The position numbers and the translations under genes were made by a program. 64,000 nt of DNA from Actinobacillus seminis (GTDB lineage: Bacteria > Pseudomonadota > Gammaproteobacteria > Enterobacterales > Pasteurellaceae): positions 62,001 to 126,000 of the forward strand of contig NZ_NLFK01000005.1 of assembly GCF_002263215.1 (NCBI RefSeq). Reading direction: 5' to 3'. The notes under the pieces were generated by a model. The model was not told the origin of the DNA and searched no databases. It saw nothing but the letters and a program-made list of their open reading frames with translations. Below, in pieces: positions 28,937 to 38,923 of the stretch (its first letter is position 1; each line of letters opens with the position of its first letter).

Positions 28937-29863
28937 TTATTCCTCTAACATTGATAAACCGGGTAATGTGGAGAAGCTTTGCGATTTTACGGTTTCATAG
29001 AAATCATCAAAATAGGACGCGTTGTCATTTTCTCGACGGGCGGCATATAAATTGCTGTATAACCCGTCCTCCGTGATTTTTCGCGCCACAATATAACCAC
29101 GATCCAAATAAGGTTTTGCCGCCCAAAATGGTAAAGCGGCAATGCCTCGTTTACTGGCGACCAATTGAATTATTGCAATAGTAAGTTCGCTGGTGCGGCG
29201 AGTTGGATTGATACCTTGCGGATGCAATACTTTGCGCAATAAATCCAACATATCATCCGGCACAGGATAGGTAATCAAAGTTTGATCAATAAAATCTTCC
29301 GCCTGCCAAATCGCTTTGTTCGCTAAGGGATGATCTTTGGCGCAAAGCCCGACCATTTCATAGGAAAACAACGGTTGATGCACAATGCCCGGTGTTTCTT
29401 CCACTTCGGAAACAACCGCCCAATCTGCGCGATGAGTAAGCAATAATCCGACAGGATCCGTATGAAATCCGGAGACAATATCCAATTCCACTAAAGGCCA
29501 ATGTTGACGAAAACTATCCATTGCCGGCATCAACCAGTCAAAACAAGTATGGCATTCCACCGCGATACGCAACTCTCCTGCCTCGCCTTCTTTTACCCGT
29601 GCCAAATCTCGCTCGGCTTCGATAACTTTCGGTAAAATTTGGTTGGCAAGCTGTATCAAACGATCACCCGCGGCGGTAAAACGTAAGGGTTGTGTTTTAC
29701 GTTCAAATAGCGACAAGCCATATTGATCTTCAAGTAATTTTATTTGATGAGATAAGGCGGATTGAGTGAGATAAACTCGTTTGGCGGCAAGCGAAACACT
29801 GCCGGTTTCTTTTAATGCCAATAAAGTTTTTAAATGTCTTAACTCCAGAAAAATCGGTTTCAT
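28937..29863 (-). CDS. metR: LysR-type methionine regulator MetR
   Basis: A protein of 308 residues. N-terminal winged HTH (LELRHLKTLLALKETGSVSLA, split, and LTQSALSHQIKLLED), then an effector domain that in E. coli senses homocysteine. Transcribed divergently from metE, its classic target. MetR activates metE and is itself repressed by MetJ; the shared intergenic region contains a MetJ-type operator. Confidence 0.95.
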   Translation of the reverse strand: MKPIFLELRHLKTLLALKETGSVSLAAKRVYLTQSALSHQIKLLEDQYGLSLFERKTQPLRFTAAGDRLIQLANQILPKVIEAERDLARVKEGEAGELRIAVECHTCFDWLMPAMDSFRQHWPLVELDIVSGFHTDPVGLLLTHRADWAVVSEVEETPGIVHQPLFSYEMVGLCAKDHPLANKAIWQAEDFIDQTLITYPVPDDMLDLLRKVLHPQGINPTRRTSELTIAIIQLVASKRGIAALPFWAAKPYLDRGYIVARKITEDGLYSNLYAARRENDNASYFDDFYETVKSQSFSTLPGLSMLEE

Positions 29864-30029
29864 TAAAATTGTTCATAAAAAAGAAGAAATAATGAGTGAA
29901 ATTATATAAAAAAAATGACCGCACTTCTAATGAAATCAAGAACAATCCCAATTATTAATTTTATTCATGCAAAATGTGAAAAATATGATATTGCATAATG
30001 ACCTGACTTTCGGCATGATGATTGCAACC

Positions 30030-30045
30030 GGACGTTTAGACGTCT
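30030..30045. promoter_or_regulatory. MetJ operator (tandem met boxes) before metE
   Basis: GGACGTTT AGACGTCT: one near-perfect and one perfect copy of the 8-bp met box AGACGTCT in tandem, the minimal array bound by MetJ with S-adenosylmethionine. It lies 42 bases before the metE start and inside the metR-metE intergenic region. metJ itself is not in the window. Confidence 0.88.
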
Positions 30046-30086
30046 AAATAACTCAATTCAATCTTAAATGCAAAAAGGAGTTCAGT

Positions 30087-32360
30087 ATGACAACATTCCA
30101 CTTATCCGGATTTCCGCGTGTAGGCGCCAAACGTGAATTAAAATTTGCCCAAGAGCGTTATTGGCGGGGTGAAATTGACGAGCAAGATTTAGTCGAAATT
30201 GCCAAAGCGTTACGCGAAATTAACTGGAAACATCAAGCCAATGCGCAAGCGGATTATGTTGCGGTCGCAGATTTTACATTCTACGATCACATTTTAGATT
30301 TACAAGTAGCCACCGGCGCTATCCCCGCGCGTTTTGGTTTTGATAGCCAACATTTGACTCTGAATCAATATTTCCAATTGGCGCGTGGTAATGAAGATCA
30401 ATTTGCTATTGAAATGACCAAATGGTTTGATACAAACTATCATTATTTAGTGCCGGAATTACATAAAAATACGCAATTTAAAGCCAATCCGGCGCACTAT
30501 GTTCAGCAAATCCGCGAAGCCAAAGCCCTTGGTTTTAAAGCGAAACCGACCATTGTCGGTCCGTTGACGTTTCTTTGGTTAAGTAAAGAAAAAGGTGCTA
30601 GTTTTGACCGTTTTGAACTGTTAAATCAATTAGTTCCGGTTTACGTAGAAATTTTGACCTCACTTGCAGCCGAAGGGGTGGAATGGATTCAAATTGATGA
30701 ACCGGCGCTAGCGGTAGATCTGCCAGCGCAATGGATAGAAGCCTATAACACTGTTTATGCAACACTTGCTAAAAACGTGCCGGCAAAATTATTGCTTGCC
30801 ACTTATTTCGGTTCAGTAGCGCCACATGCAGATTTGCTGAAGAATTTACCGGTTGCGGGGTTACACATTGATTTAGTGCGCGCGCCGGAACAATTGGCGG
30901 CATTTGAAGATTATGACAACGTGCTTTCCGTCGGGATCATTGATGGGCGCAATATTTGGCGCGCGAATTTAAATGCGGTATTGGATGTTGTTGAGCCGCT
31001 AAAAGCAAAACTCGGCGATCGTTTATGGATCGCACCAAGCTGCTCATTGCTGCATACGCCTTATGATTTATCGGTTGAAACGCAATTGCAAGCCAATAAA
31101 CCGGAACTGTACCGTTGGCTCGCCTTTAGTTTGCAAAAAATTCAAGAATTACGCCAAATTAAGAGCGCACTTGAACAAGGACGTTCAGCGGTTCAAGCAG
31201 AATTAGACGATAGTCAAGCCGCGGCGGATGCGCGAGCAAACAGCAAAGAAATTCATCGTCCGGAAGTCGCGCAACGCCTTGCTAATTTGCCCCCAAATGC
31301 AGATAAGCGTCAATCGCCATTTGCCGAGCGCATTGCAAAACAGAATGCTTGGTTAAAATTACCGCTATTGCCAACCACCAATATCGGTTCTTTTCCACAA
31401 ACCAGTGAAATCCGCCAAGCGCGCGCCAGCTTCAAAAAAGGTACGCTGTCGTTGGAAGCTTATGAAGCTGCAATGAAAAAAGAAATCGAATATGTCGTGC
31501 GTCGCCAAGAGGAATTGGATTTGGATGTGTTGGTGCATGGTGAAGCGGAACGCAATGACATGGTGGAATATTTCGGCGAATTACTCGACGGTTTTGCGTT
31601 TACTAAATTCGGTTGGGTGCAAAGTTATGGTTCTCGTTGCGTGAAACCGCCTGTGATTTATGGGGATGTCGTCCGTCCGGAACCAATGACCGTGCGTTGG
31701 TCAACCTATGCGCAAAGTCTAACAAACAAAGTGATGAAAGGGATGCTGACAGGACCGGTCACGATTTTACAATGGTCATTTGTGCGTAACGATATTCCGC
31801 GTGCCACCGTGTGTAAACAAATCGGCGTGGCATTGTCTGACGAAGTATTGGATTTAGAAGCGGCCGGCATTAAAGTCATTCAAATTGACGAACCCGCTAT
31901 TCGCGAAGGATTGCCGTTAAAACGGGCGGATTGGGATAATTACCTACAATGGGCAGGCGAAGCTTTCCGTTTAAGCTACATGGGTGTGCAAGATGATACG
32001 CAAATCCATACCCATATGTGTTATTCCGAATTTAACGATATTTTACCGGCAATCGTGGGGCTGGATGCGGATGTGATCACAATTGAAACCTCCCGTTCCG
32101 ATATGGAATTATTAACTGCATTTGCCGATTTTAACTATCCTAATGATATCGGACCGGGCGTTTACGATATTCACAGTCCACGGGTGCCAAAAGCAGAGGA
32201 AATCGAACATTTATTGCGCAAAGCGCTTAATGTAGTACCCAAAGAACGCCTATGGGTCAACCCGGATTGCGGTTTAAAAACCCGTGGCTGGAAAGAAACT
32301 CTCGAACAGTTAAAGGTGATGGTTAACGTGACCAAAAAATTACGCGCAGAACTCGCGTAA
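30087..32360 (+). CDS. metE: Cobalamin-independent methionine synthase MetE
   Basis: A protein of 757 residues that transfers a methyl group from methyltetrahydropteroyl-triglutamate to homocysteine. Two (beta-alpha)8 barrels are present. The N-terminal one has [19 protein letters not shown], and the C-terminal catalytic barrel has [10 protein letters not shown], the zinc His/Cys pair in [12 protein letters not shown], and the last zinc Cys in [11 protein letters not shown]. Full length. AAAGGAG precedes the start. Control by MetR/MetJ is expected from the divergent promoter region. Confidence 0.98.
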   Translation: MTTFHLSGFPRVGAKRELKFAQERYWRGEIDEQDLVEIAKALREINWKHQANAQADYVAVADFTFYDHILDLQVATGAIPARFGFDSQHLTLNQYFQLARGNEDQFAIEMTKWFDTNYHYLVPELHKNTQFKANPAHYVQQIREAKALGFKAKPTIVGPLTFLWLSKEKGASFDRFELLNQLVPVYVEILTSLAAEGVEWIQIDEPALAVDLPAQWIEAYNTVYATLAKNVPAKLLLATYFGSVAPHADLLKNLPVAGLHIDLVRAPEQLAAFEDYDNVLSVGIIDGRNIWRANLNAVLDVVEPLKAKLGDRLWIAPSCSLLHTPYDLSVETQLQANKPELYRWLAFSLQKIQELRQIKSALEQGRSAVQAELDDSQAAADARANSKEIHRPEVAQRLANLPPNADKRQSPFAERIAKQNAWLKLPLLPTTNIGSFPQTSEIRQARASFKKGTLSLEAYEAAMKKEIEYVVRRQEELDLDVLVHGEAERNDMVEYFGELLDGFAFTKFGWVQSYGSRCVKPPVIYGDVVRPEPMTVRWSTYAQSLTNKVMKGMLTGPVTILQWSFVRNDIPRATVCKQIGVALSDEVLDLEAAGIKVIQIDEPAIREGLPLKRADWDNYLQWAGEAFRLSYMGVQDDTQIHTHMCYSEFNDILPAIVGLDADVITIETSRSDMELLTAFADFNYPNDIGPGVYDIHSPRVPKAEEIEHLLRKALNVVPKERLWVNPDCGLKTRGWKETLEQLKVMVNVTKKLRAELA

Positions 32361-32370
32361 TTGAATAAAT

Positions 32371-32432
32371 AAGCGGTAGAGTGTTAAGAGGATTTCAATG
32401 ATAAAACCTCTTAAATTTCTACCGCATTTTTC
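32371..32432. repeat. Left flanking hairpin repeat of the restriction cassette; metE terminator
   Basis: Nested stems: outer GCGGTAGA (32373-32380) with TCTACCGC (32418-32425) and inner TAAGAGG (32385-32391) with CCTCTTA (32407-32413), followed by TTTTTCTT. It sits 10 bases after the metE stop and can act as terminator. A near-identical copy lies at 34442-34509 after the methyltransferase gene: about 48 of 52 core bases match, and the differences preserve pairing. Confidence 0.8.
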
Positions 32433-32539
32433 TTATACTAATTATCAACACTGTTAATTTAAATTTATACGCTTCATCCAGTAACAATAGTGGATAATTC
32501 TTGTTATACTACTCAGCAAAATTTCTCTTAGGTATCATT

Positions 32540-33442
32540 ATGAAAACAGAAACTATCGAAGTGTTATTCAAACTGCCTGAAAGTGAAGAACATCATTTTG
32601 CCGACTTTATTAAAAAACAACGTGATTTGTTGATTTCTAGCCCAAAGGAAAATGCAAAGAAAGCCACGGAAAAAAATGCAAAAATTATTAAAAAATTACT
32701 GAAAGAAAATAAAATTTCTGATGTAATTATTCATTTGCGTGAGCATTCTTACGAAGAATATTTAAAGGAAGAAAGCATTCTTAATGGCGTGATTTTAAAG
32801 GAAATCAGCCGTAAATTTGATACACCACATCATATTTTTGCAAAGTTAAGTGATCGGTTATTTACCCTAAACATCAATCAAAAAGATGAGTTCCAACAAG
32901 AATTGATTGAAACCTTTGGCAATTATGCTGGTGCAATTAGTCCTTATATTTATCAACTTTGTTTAAGTAATACACAATCTCGTCGTTCTCGTGCTGGTAA
33001 AACTTTTGAAGGTATTATCTATTTTCTTTATGAAAATTTCGGTTATACCTTTAATTCTCAAGCACAAGTAGGGCGTAAAGAATTTTCAAAATTAGGTTTA
33101 GGTAAAATTGTGGATAGTATTTTACCAAGCGTGGAAGCTTTTAACGAACGTCGTGATAAAACTATTATTGGATCAATGAAAACCACATTGCGTGAACGCT
33201 GGCAAGAAGTAGTCGAAGAAGTCAGTCGTTCAAACATTCCTTGTATTTATTTGCTGACCGTTGATGATGATATTTCGGAAAATAAAGCCATTCAAATGGG
33301 CAATCATAATATCGTATTAGTGGTGATAAATTCCGTAAAAAATCAACCGCACTTAAAGGATAAACGCAGTATTATCAACTTTGAAAATTATTTCTTAGAA
33401 GAAATTCCAAACATAATGAAATATTGGGGTGAAAATGCTTAA
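32540..33442 (+). CDS. Type II restriction endonuclease (PD-(D/E)xK, EcoRII-C-like)
   Basis: A protein of 300 residues in tight overlap with a cytosine-5 methyltransferase, the hallmark of a type II system. The N-terminal third is lysine-rich and helical. The catalytic part is recognisable at about 155-240: RSRAGKTFEGIIYFLY, then KIVDSILPS, then IIGSMKTTLRERWQEV. This places Asp, Lys and a helix Glu as in EcoRII-C/PspGI-type enzymes; the subfamily assignment is from memory and tentative. The recognition site cannot be read from sequence. The ATG at 32540 is preferred to one 13 codons upstream. Very AT-rich compared with metE and tyrA, a sign of transfer. No controller gene is present. Confidence 0.8.
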   Translation: MKTETIEVLFKLPESEEHHFADFIKKQRDLLISSPKENAKKATEKNAKIIKKLLKENKISDVIIHLREHSYEEYLKEESILNGVILKEISRKFDTPHHIFAKLSDRLFTLNINQKDEFQQELIETFGNYAGAISPYIYQLCLSNTQSRRSRAGKTFEGIIYFLYENFGYTFNSQAQVGRKEFSKLGLGKIVDSILPSVEAFNERRDKTIIGSMKTTLRERWQEVVEEVSRSNIPCIYLLTVDDDISENKAIQMGNHNIVLVVINSVKNQPHLKDKRSIINFENYFLEEIPNIMKYWGENA

Positions 33443-34439
33443 ACTCATTGATTTATTTGCAGGTATTGGCGGTATTCGCCTAGGCTTTGAGCAAGCCTTT
33501 GGCAACATTCAATGTGTTTTTGCCTCTGAAATTGATAAATATGCTATTCAAACTTATCAAGCAAATTTTGGCGATGAGCCTATTCACGGTGATATTACGC
33601 AAATTGATGAAAACGATGTACCTGATCACGATATTCTACTCGGTGGTTTCCCTTGCCAGCCATTCTCACAAGCAGGATTAAAAAAAGGATTTACGGACAC
33701 TCGTGGGACATTATTTTTTGATATTGAACGCATTTTATTAGCCAAACGTCCACAAGCTTTTTTGTTGGAAAATGTGAAACAACTTAAAGGACACGACAAG
33801 GGAAAAACTTTACAAGTCATTTTGGAACATTTAAAAGAAGCAGGTTATAAAGTTTATTATGATGTTCTAAAAGCAAGAGATTTTGGTGCGCCACAAAATC
33901 GGGAACGTATTTATTTGGTTGGTTTTTTAGATCACAACATTGAATTTAAATTCCCACAACCAACTGGATTATCAACCCGAGTAGGAGATATTTTAGAAAA
34001 ATCTGTTGATGAAAAATATACTCTTTCAAACAGGCTTTGGGCTGGTCATCAACGACGTAAAGAACAGAATAAGCTTAATGGTAAAGGTTTTGGTTACGGA
34101 TTATTTAATGAACATTCGGAATATACCAATACCATTTCTGCTCGTTATTACAAAGATGGCAGCGAAATTCTAATTCAACAAAAAGGTAAAAACCCACGTA
34201 AACTTACACCAAGAGAAGCTGCTCGTTTACAAGGTTTTCCAGCAGATTACAAAATTCCAGTTTCTGATGCACAATCTTACAAACAATTTGGTAATAGCGT
34301 TTGTGTGCCTGTAATACGAGCAATTGCAGAGAATATGCGTAAGGCGATGGAGAAACGCGTTAATGAGAAAAAAGAGCCTGTTCAGATCAAACCATCTTTA
34401 GAACCAACACAAGAAGCTCAACAGTTATCTATATTTTAA
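33435..34439 (+). CDS. DNA (cytosine-5) methyltransferase of the type II system
   Basis: A protein of 334 residues. All main motifs of C5 methyltransferases are visible: motif I LIDLFAGIGGIRLGFE (SAM binding), motif IV GGFPCQPFSQAG with the catalytic Cys, motif VI LLENVKQL, motif VIII FGAPQNRERIYLVG, the variable target-recognition region (about 190-265), motif IX REAARLQGFP and motif X QFGNSVCVPV. It protects host DNA from the endonuclease just upstream, whose end it overlaps by 8 bases. The ATG at 33435 has GGGGTG before it; a GTG two codons earlier is possible. Confidence 0.95.
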   Translation: MLKLIDLFAGIGGIRLGFEQAFGNIQCVFASEIDKYAIQTYQANFGDEPIHGDITQIDENDVPDHDILLGGFPCQPFSQAGLKKGFTDTRGTLFFDIERILLAKRPQAFLLENVKQLKGHDKGKTLQVILEHLKEAGYKVYYDVLKARDFGAPQNRERIYLVGFLDHNIEFKFPQPTGLSTRVGDILEKSVDEKYTLSNRLWAGHQRRKEQNKLNGKGFGYGLFNEHSEYTNTISARYYKDGSEILIQQKGKNPRKLTPREAARLQGFPADYKIPVSDAQSYKQFGNSVCVPVIRAIAENMRKAMEKRVNEKKEPVQIKPSLEPTQEAQQLSIF

Positions 34440-34441
34440 TA

Positions 34442-34509
34442 AAGCAAGCTGTGGAGTGTTAAGAGGATTTTAATGATAAAATCTCTTACATTTCCACCGC
34501 ACTTTTCTA
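34442..34509. repeat. Right flanking hairpin repeat of the restriction cassette
   Basis: Copy of the element at 32371-32432. Outer stem GTGGA (34451-34455) with TCCAC (34493-34497); inner TAAGAGG (34460-34466) with TCTCTTA (34482-34488, one G-U). Relative to the left copy one outer pair changes from A-T to G-C on both sides, a compensatory change. It ends in a partial uptake signal, CCGCACTTTTC. It separates the methyltransferase from convergent tyrA. Confidence 0.8.
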
Positions 34510-34516
34510 AACCTAA

Positions 34517-35635
34517 TTAACGCCCGTCATTGGCTTGTTGCAGCAATTGGCGGCTTTCTTTTAAGAATTGTTCGGAATATTCGCCGAACCAAGCATGAAC
34601 TTGATTGAAACAGTCAATAAAACCTTGTCTATCGCCTTGTTCAAAAAAGGCTAAACTTTCTTCATAGCTTTGTTTTAAGCTTTTTATCACCGCTAAATTT
34701 TCAGGTTTATCCATGATAATGTCCGCATATAATGCCGCATCTTGGGCAAACAAGCGTCCGATCATTGCCAATTCCAAGCGGTAAATCGGCGAAGATAGCG
34801 CCAGCAATTGTGATAATTGCACCGGTTGTTTGGAAAGGTGTAATCCGCTGGTAAATGTGGCGAAATGGCGCAAGGCTTGAATGTAGGTCATGCTTTGGTC
34901 ATGCTCTTCGGCTGCCACTTGGTAAATTTTAGCGCCCCAAATTTGCATTTGGCTCAAAAGCCATTGATATTGTTCCGGATAACGCCCGTCGCAACGCACC
35001 ACGACTTGCTTTGCCATGCTGGCAATATCCGGTCCGAACATTGGGTGTAATCCTAATACGGGTCCTTGATGCACTTCCAACATTTTTGCCAACGGCGCCC
35101 GTTTTACTGAGGTTAAATCCGCAAGCAAGGTTTGCTCCGATAAATATGGAGCAAGGCGTTCAATGGTTTGCAAGGTTTGATCGATAGGAACAGAAACGAT
35201 CACCACATTCGCCCCGGATAAAATTGTTTCCGCCTGATTCCAGCCATCACGATCTAATGCTATGACGTTGTAACCTGATGCACTAAGATAACGGGAAAAT
35301 AGTGAGCCTAATTTTCCATCCCCGCCCACAATCACGATTTTCTTAATCGCTTCATTTACCGTTTTAAAACCTAAATGATGCTCTCGGAAATAAGATTCAC
35401 GCATTAAACGACGCAATACATCTTCAATCAAATCTGCCGGCACGCCTATGTTTTCTGCTTCCTGACGACGGGCTTGCAACATGGCATTTTCGCGTTCCGG
35501 TACATAAATCGGTAATCCATATTGGTGTTTCACTTCCCCAACTTGTTTTACCAATTCCAAACGCTTCGCAAATAAATTCAATAATTCACGATCCAGCTTG
35601 TCAATCTCATTTCGAAGTTCGTTTAATGCGTCCAC
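34517..35635 (-). CDS. tyrA: Bifunctional chorismate mutase/prephenate dehydrogenase TyrA
   Basis: A protein of 372 residues that converts chorismate to prephenate and then to 4-hydroxyphenylpyruvate for tyrosine. The AroQ-type mutase domain (about 1-90) has [19 protein letters not shown] and [10 protein letters not shown]. The dehydrogenase domain has the NAD fingerprint [18 protein letters not shown] near 103 and the catalytic-region [11 protein letters not shown]. It lies 9 bases downstream of the DAHP synthase gene in one operon. Confidence 0.97.
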   Translation of the reverse strand: MDALNELRNEIDKLDRELLNLFAKRLELVKQVGEVKHQYGLPIYVPERENAMLQARRQEAENIGVPADLIEDVLRRLMRESYFREHHLGFKTVNEAIKKIVIVGGDGKLGSLFSRYLSASGYNVIALDRDGWNQAETILSGANVVIVSVPIDQTLQTIERLAPYLSEQTLLADLTSVKRAPLAKMLEVHQGPVLGLHPMFGPDIASMAKQVVVRCDGRYPEQYQWLLSQMQIWGAKIYQVAAEEHDQSMTYIQALRHFATFTSGLHLSKQPVQLSQLLALSSPIYRLELAMIGRLFAQDAALYADIIMDKPENLAVIKSLKQSYEESLAFFEQGDRQGFIDCFNQVHAWFGEYSEQFLKESRQLLQQANDGR

Positions 35636-35644
35636 AACATCACC

Positions 35645-36709
35645 TTATTTCTTTTTTAACTCGTCGCTTATTTTACGCAATAATTGTTCCGTTGTCTGCC
35701 AATCAATGCACGCATCCGTGATTGAAACTCCATATTTCATGTCACAAACCGGCTGTTCCGCACTTTGATTACCCGCATTTAAGTTACTTTCCAACATCAA
35801 TCCCACAATAGAACGATTGCCATTTACAATTTGCTGCACCGCATCCTCTGCCACGCTCGGCTGACGACGATAATCTTTATTGGAGTTACCATGGCTACAG
35901 TCAATCATAATCGCACTTTCCAAGCCCGCTTTAGTCAATTCTTCTTCGCATTGCTGCACAAACTCCGCCGCATAATTCGGTTTTTTGCCACCACGTAAAA
36001 TCACATGGCCATTCGGATTACCGGCAGTATGCAATAAATTCACTTGTCCTTGTTGGTTAATCCCAATAAAACTATGCCCCATCGACGCCGCTTTCATAGC
36101 GTTAATAGCAGTTGCCAAACTACCGTCCGTACCGTTTTTAAACCCCACCGCCATGGATAAACCGGATGCTAATTCGCGGTGAGTTTGTGATTCCGTCGTA
36201 CGCGCGCCGATTGCCGACCAACTGAATAAATCAGCCATATATTGCGGCGTGATCGGATCAAGAGCTTCGGTCGCCAGAGGTAAACCTAATTCGGATAATT
36301 CCAACAATAATTGGCGAGAAATATGCAAACCATGCTCAACATCAAAGGTACCATCAATTTTCGGGTCATTAATTAACCCTTTCCAACCGACAGTAGTTCT
36401 CGGTTTTTCAAAATACACCCGCATTACAATATAAAGCTGATCTTTCAATTCGTCGGATAAGACTTTTAATTTGTGGGCATACTCAATGGCAGCAAGCGGA
36501 TCGTGAATCGAGCAAGGACCGATAACCACCAACAAACGTGGATCTTTTTTATGAATAATATCGGCAATTTCTTGACGAGATTTTTCAATTTGGCTACGTA
36601 ACGCGGCAGGAAGCGGCAATTTTTCTTTTAATTCTTTAGGCGTGATCAGTACTTTTTCATTCACGATATTGACGTTATGAATACTGTCTTTGTGGTTTAC
36701 ATGGTTCAT
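35645..36709 (-). CDS. aroG: 3-deoxy-7-phosphoheptulonate synthase (class I alpha)
   Basis: A protein of 354 residues that condenses phosphoenolpyruvate and erythrose 4-phosphate, the first shikimate step. Motifs: VVIGPCSIHDP, FEKPRTTVGWKG, IGARTTESQTHRE, GFKNGTDG and MIDCSHGNSNKDYRRQ. The length matches the feedback-regulated AroF/AroG/AroH group. Linkage to tyrA and two TyrR-type boxes upstream suggest a tyrosine-responsive enzyme, functionally like E. coli AroF. The symbol follows common Pasteurellaceae usage and does not state which inhibitor acts. Confidence 0.93.
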   Translation of the reverse strand: MNHVNHKDSIHNVNIVNEKVLITPKELKEKLPLPAALRSQIEKSRQEIADIIHKKDPRLLVVIGPCSIHDPLAAIEYAHKLKVLSDELKDQLYIVMRVYFEKPRTTVGWKGLINDPKIDGTFDVEHGLHISRQLLLELSELGLPLATEALDPITPQYMADLFSWSAIGARTTESQTHRELASGLSMAVGFKNGTDGSLATAINAMKAASMGHSFIGINQQGQVNLLHTAGNPNGHVILRGGKKPNYAAEFVQQCEEELTKAGLESAIMIDCSHGNSNKDYRRQPSVAEDAVQQIVNGNRSIVGLMLESNLNAGNQSAEQPVCDMKYGVSITDACIDWQTTEQLLRKISDELKKK

Positions 36710-36723
36710 GGAACACCCTCTTT

Positions 36724-36764
36724 TGTAAATTTATAAATACACAAAATGTAATAAATACATTACA
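36724..36764 (-). promoter_or_regulatory. Two tandem TyrR-type boxes before aroG-tyrA
   Basis: TGTAAATTTATAAATACA (36724-36741) and TGTAATAAATACATTACA (36747-36764) both approximate the TyrR palindrome TGTAAA-N6-TTTACA. The second is a perfect inverted repeat of TGTAAT. Their centres are 23 bases apart, about two helical turns, and they lie 15-55 bases upstream of the start, in a position to repress. No tyrR gene is in the window, so this rests on sequence match alone. Confidence 0.65.
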
Positions 36765-36910
36765 TCACAATCGGAACAACTTCAATCTTTATTTTAAAAA
36801 TTCAATATCTTTAATAAGCATAGTGATTTTTTACTGAATTTTGACAAAAAAAGACCGCACTTTATGATAAAAATGCGACCTGTTAGCTTTTGTTCGAAAA
36901 GTTGTACAAA

Positions 36911-38809
36911 TTATTTTACATTTGCACAATTTAAACAATACAGATATTGTCCTTTTGGATCATTCAATTGATTTAACTTGCCCAGCTGTTGCTGCAATTG
37001 TTGCGCTTGTTTTGGAAAACCACTCCATTCCAACACCGCATTTTTGATCCAACTTTGCCGACTTTGTTTTAAATCCCTCAATAACGTCGAAATTAATGAA
37101 TTATCTTCATCCTCTAACCATTCCACGCCAATATCTTGCAATTGCTCCTCTGCCGGACGACCTTTATTAATCAACTCAATGGCTTTTTCTACCGCGACAT
37201 CAAAATCGCCAATTGCATCCACCAATTTACGTTGATACGCATCTTCCCCCAACCAAACTTGCCCTTGCGCAATGTTATCCACTTCAGCTTTACTGATTTT
37301 GCGTCCTTGACTCACTACATCTAAGAAACGATCATAACCTTTCTCAATTTCCAACTGAATAATTTCGCTGTTTACCGCAGAAATCGGGGTAAATGGTGAA
37401 CGGGTCACTAAATCCGTGGTCGCCACACCATCCGCCGAAACACCGGCTTTTTTGATGGTATTTTCAAATGTCGGTACCATAGCAAAAATCCCAATGGAGC
37501 CGGTAATCGTATTTTTATCCGCCACAATATAATCCGCGGTACTGGAAATCCAATAACCACCGGACGCCGCCATACCGCCCATAGACACAATGACCGGTTT
37601 TCCGCCTTGTTGCAAATGCGACACTTCCTGACGAATTAATTCAGAAGCAAACGCGCTACCGCCCGGGCTATTCACTCGTAAAATCACCGCTTTAATCTGC
37701 GGATCATCATAGGCTTGGCGCAACAACGCCGCAATGGTATCGCCACCCACATCGTCTTCGGCGCTTTCGCCATCAATAATTGCACCTTCCACATTAACTA
37801 CCGCAATTTTATTCACACTGTCACTGTGCATACGATCCGGTAAATTTGCCAGATAGTCGTCAAATGGCAATAATTTTGCATCACCATCACTATTTTTACC
37901 GAAAAGTGCGGTCAATTTTTGGTCTAAAGTAAAACGATCGGTAGTCTGCGTAACCAATTTACGTTGTTTAGCATAGGCGGTACTATCGCCCTGTAAGGCT
38001 TTTAAATCTTGTAAATACTGTGACGCCTTCGGCAACACGCTATTTAGCGGAATTTGACGATTATCCGCGATTTGTTGCTGATAATTTTGCCACATTTTGC
38101 CTAACCATTGCTGCAAATTCGATTTGGCTTCCGCAGACATAGCATCTCGCAAAAACGGTTCCACTGCCGATTTATAGCTTCCCACACGGAAAATATGTGG
38201 CGTAATAGCGAATTTATCCAGCAAAGATTTAAAATACAACTGATCTACTGCCATCCCTTCAATACCAACGCTACCTTGCGTATTCAAATAAATTTCATCT
38301 GCATAACTTGCCAAAAAATATTGCGCCTGCGTGTAATTATCCGCATAAGCAATAACCGGTTTACCGCTGGCTTTAAATAATCGGATGGCTTTGCCTACAT
38401 ATTCCAACGCAGGCAAATCCCCTCCCTCAAAATAATTCAAATCCAGCACCAAACCTTTAATCCGAGCATCTTCAGCTGCACCGGAAATCGCATAGCCCAC
38501 ATCAAATGTCGAAATTTGGCGCGGAACGTGCTGATTGTTTAGCGTTTTCAATGCGCTGTTCCACGACATAGAATTTTCCCGATTATCGCGCAAATAACCG
38601 TCTAAATTAACCCATAATGCACCCTGATCGCCACTTAAATCCTGTGCGACCGTTTTTCCCTGAAAACTGGTGACCAAACTTAATAAACCTAACCCCAGCA
38701 CGACAAAAAGCAAAAAGACCAGATTCATGACTAAATCGCGGATAAAATTTAATATCCGCCAACAAAATTTGACAAAATTGAGAATAAATTGCATAGATTT
38801 CCTTTTCAT
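36911..38809 (-). CDS. sppA: Signal peptide peptidase SppA (67-kDa type)
   Basis: A protein of 632 residues that degrades cleaved signal peptides in the inner membrane. One N-terminal membrane helix (about 25-47, LVMNLVFLLFVVLGLGLLSL). Two tandem S49 domains follow: the first holds the catalytic Lys in FRVGSYKSAVEPF, and the second has the nucleophile Ser in GGMAASGGYWISS together with NSPGGSAFASE. The length is normal. Convergent with nothing; ydjA is divergent from it, the same pairing as in E. coli. Confidence 0.96.
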   Translation of the reverse strand: MKRKSMQFILNFVKFCWRILNFIRDLVMNLVFLLFVVLGLGLLSLVTSFQGKTVAQDLSGDQGALWVNLDGYLRDNRENSMSWNSALKTLNNQHVPRQISTFDVGYAISGAAEDARIKGLVLDLNYFEGGDLPALEYVGKAIRLFKASGKPVIAYADNYTQAQYFLASYADEIYLNTQGSVGIEGMAVDQLYFKSLLDKFAITPHIFRVGSYKSAVEPFLRDAMSAEAKSNLQQWLGKMWQNYQQQIADNRQIPLNSVLPKASQYLQDLKALQGDSTAYAKQRKLVTQTTDRFTLDQKLTALFGKNSDGDAKLLPFDDYLANLPDRMHSDSVNKIAVVNVEGAIIDGESAEDDVGGDTIAALLRQAYDDPQIKAVILRVNSPGGSAFASELIRQEVSHLQQGGKPVIVSMGGMAASGGYWISSTADYIVADKNTITGSIGIFAMVPTFENTIKKAGVSADGVATTDLVTRSPFTPISAVNSEIIQLEIEKGYDRFLDVVSQGRKISKAEVDNIAQGQVWLGEDAYQRKLVDAIGDFDVAVEKAIELINKGRPAEEQLQDIGVEWLEDEDNSLISTLLRDLKQSRQSWIKNAVLEWSGFPKQAQQLQQQLGKLNQLNDPKGQYLYCLNCANVK

Positions 38810-38923
38810 TAACTTAAAAACGCTTTACCATACCACAGAATGCGGAGTAAGACGATAATAAAACGCAGGAAAAACCCGCCGCACTTTACAATAGTTCAGA
38901 AATAAAATAATAAGGCATAACAA

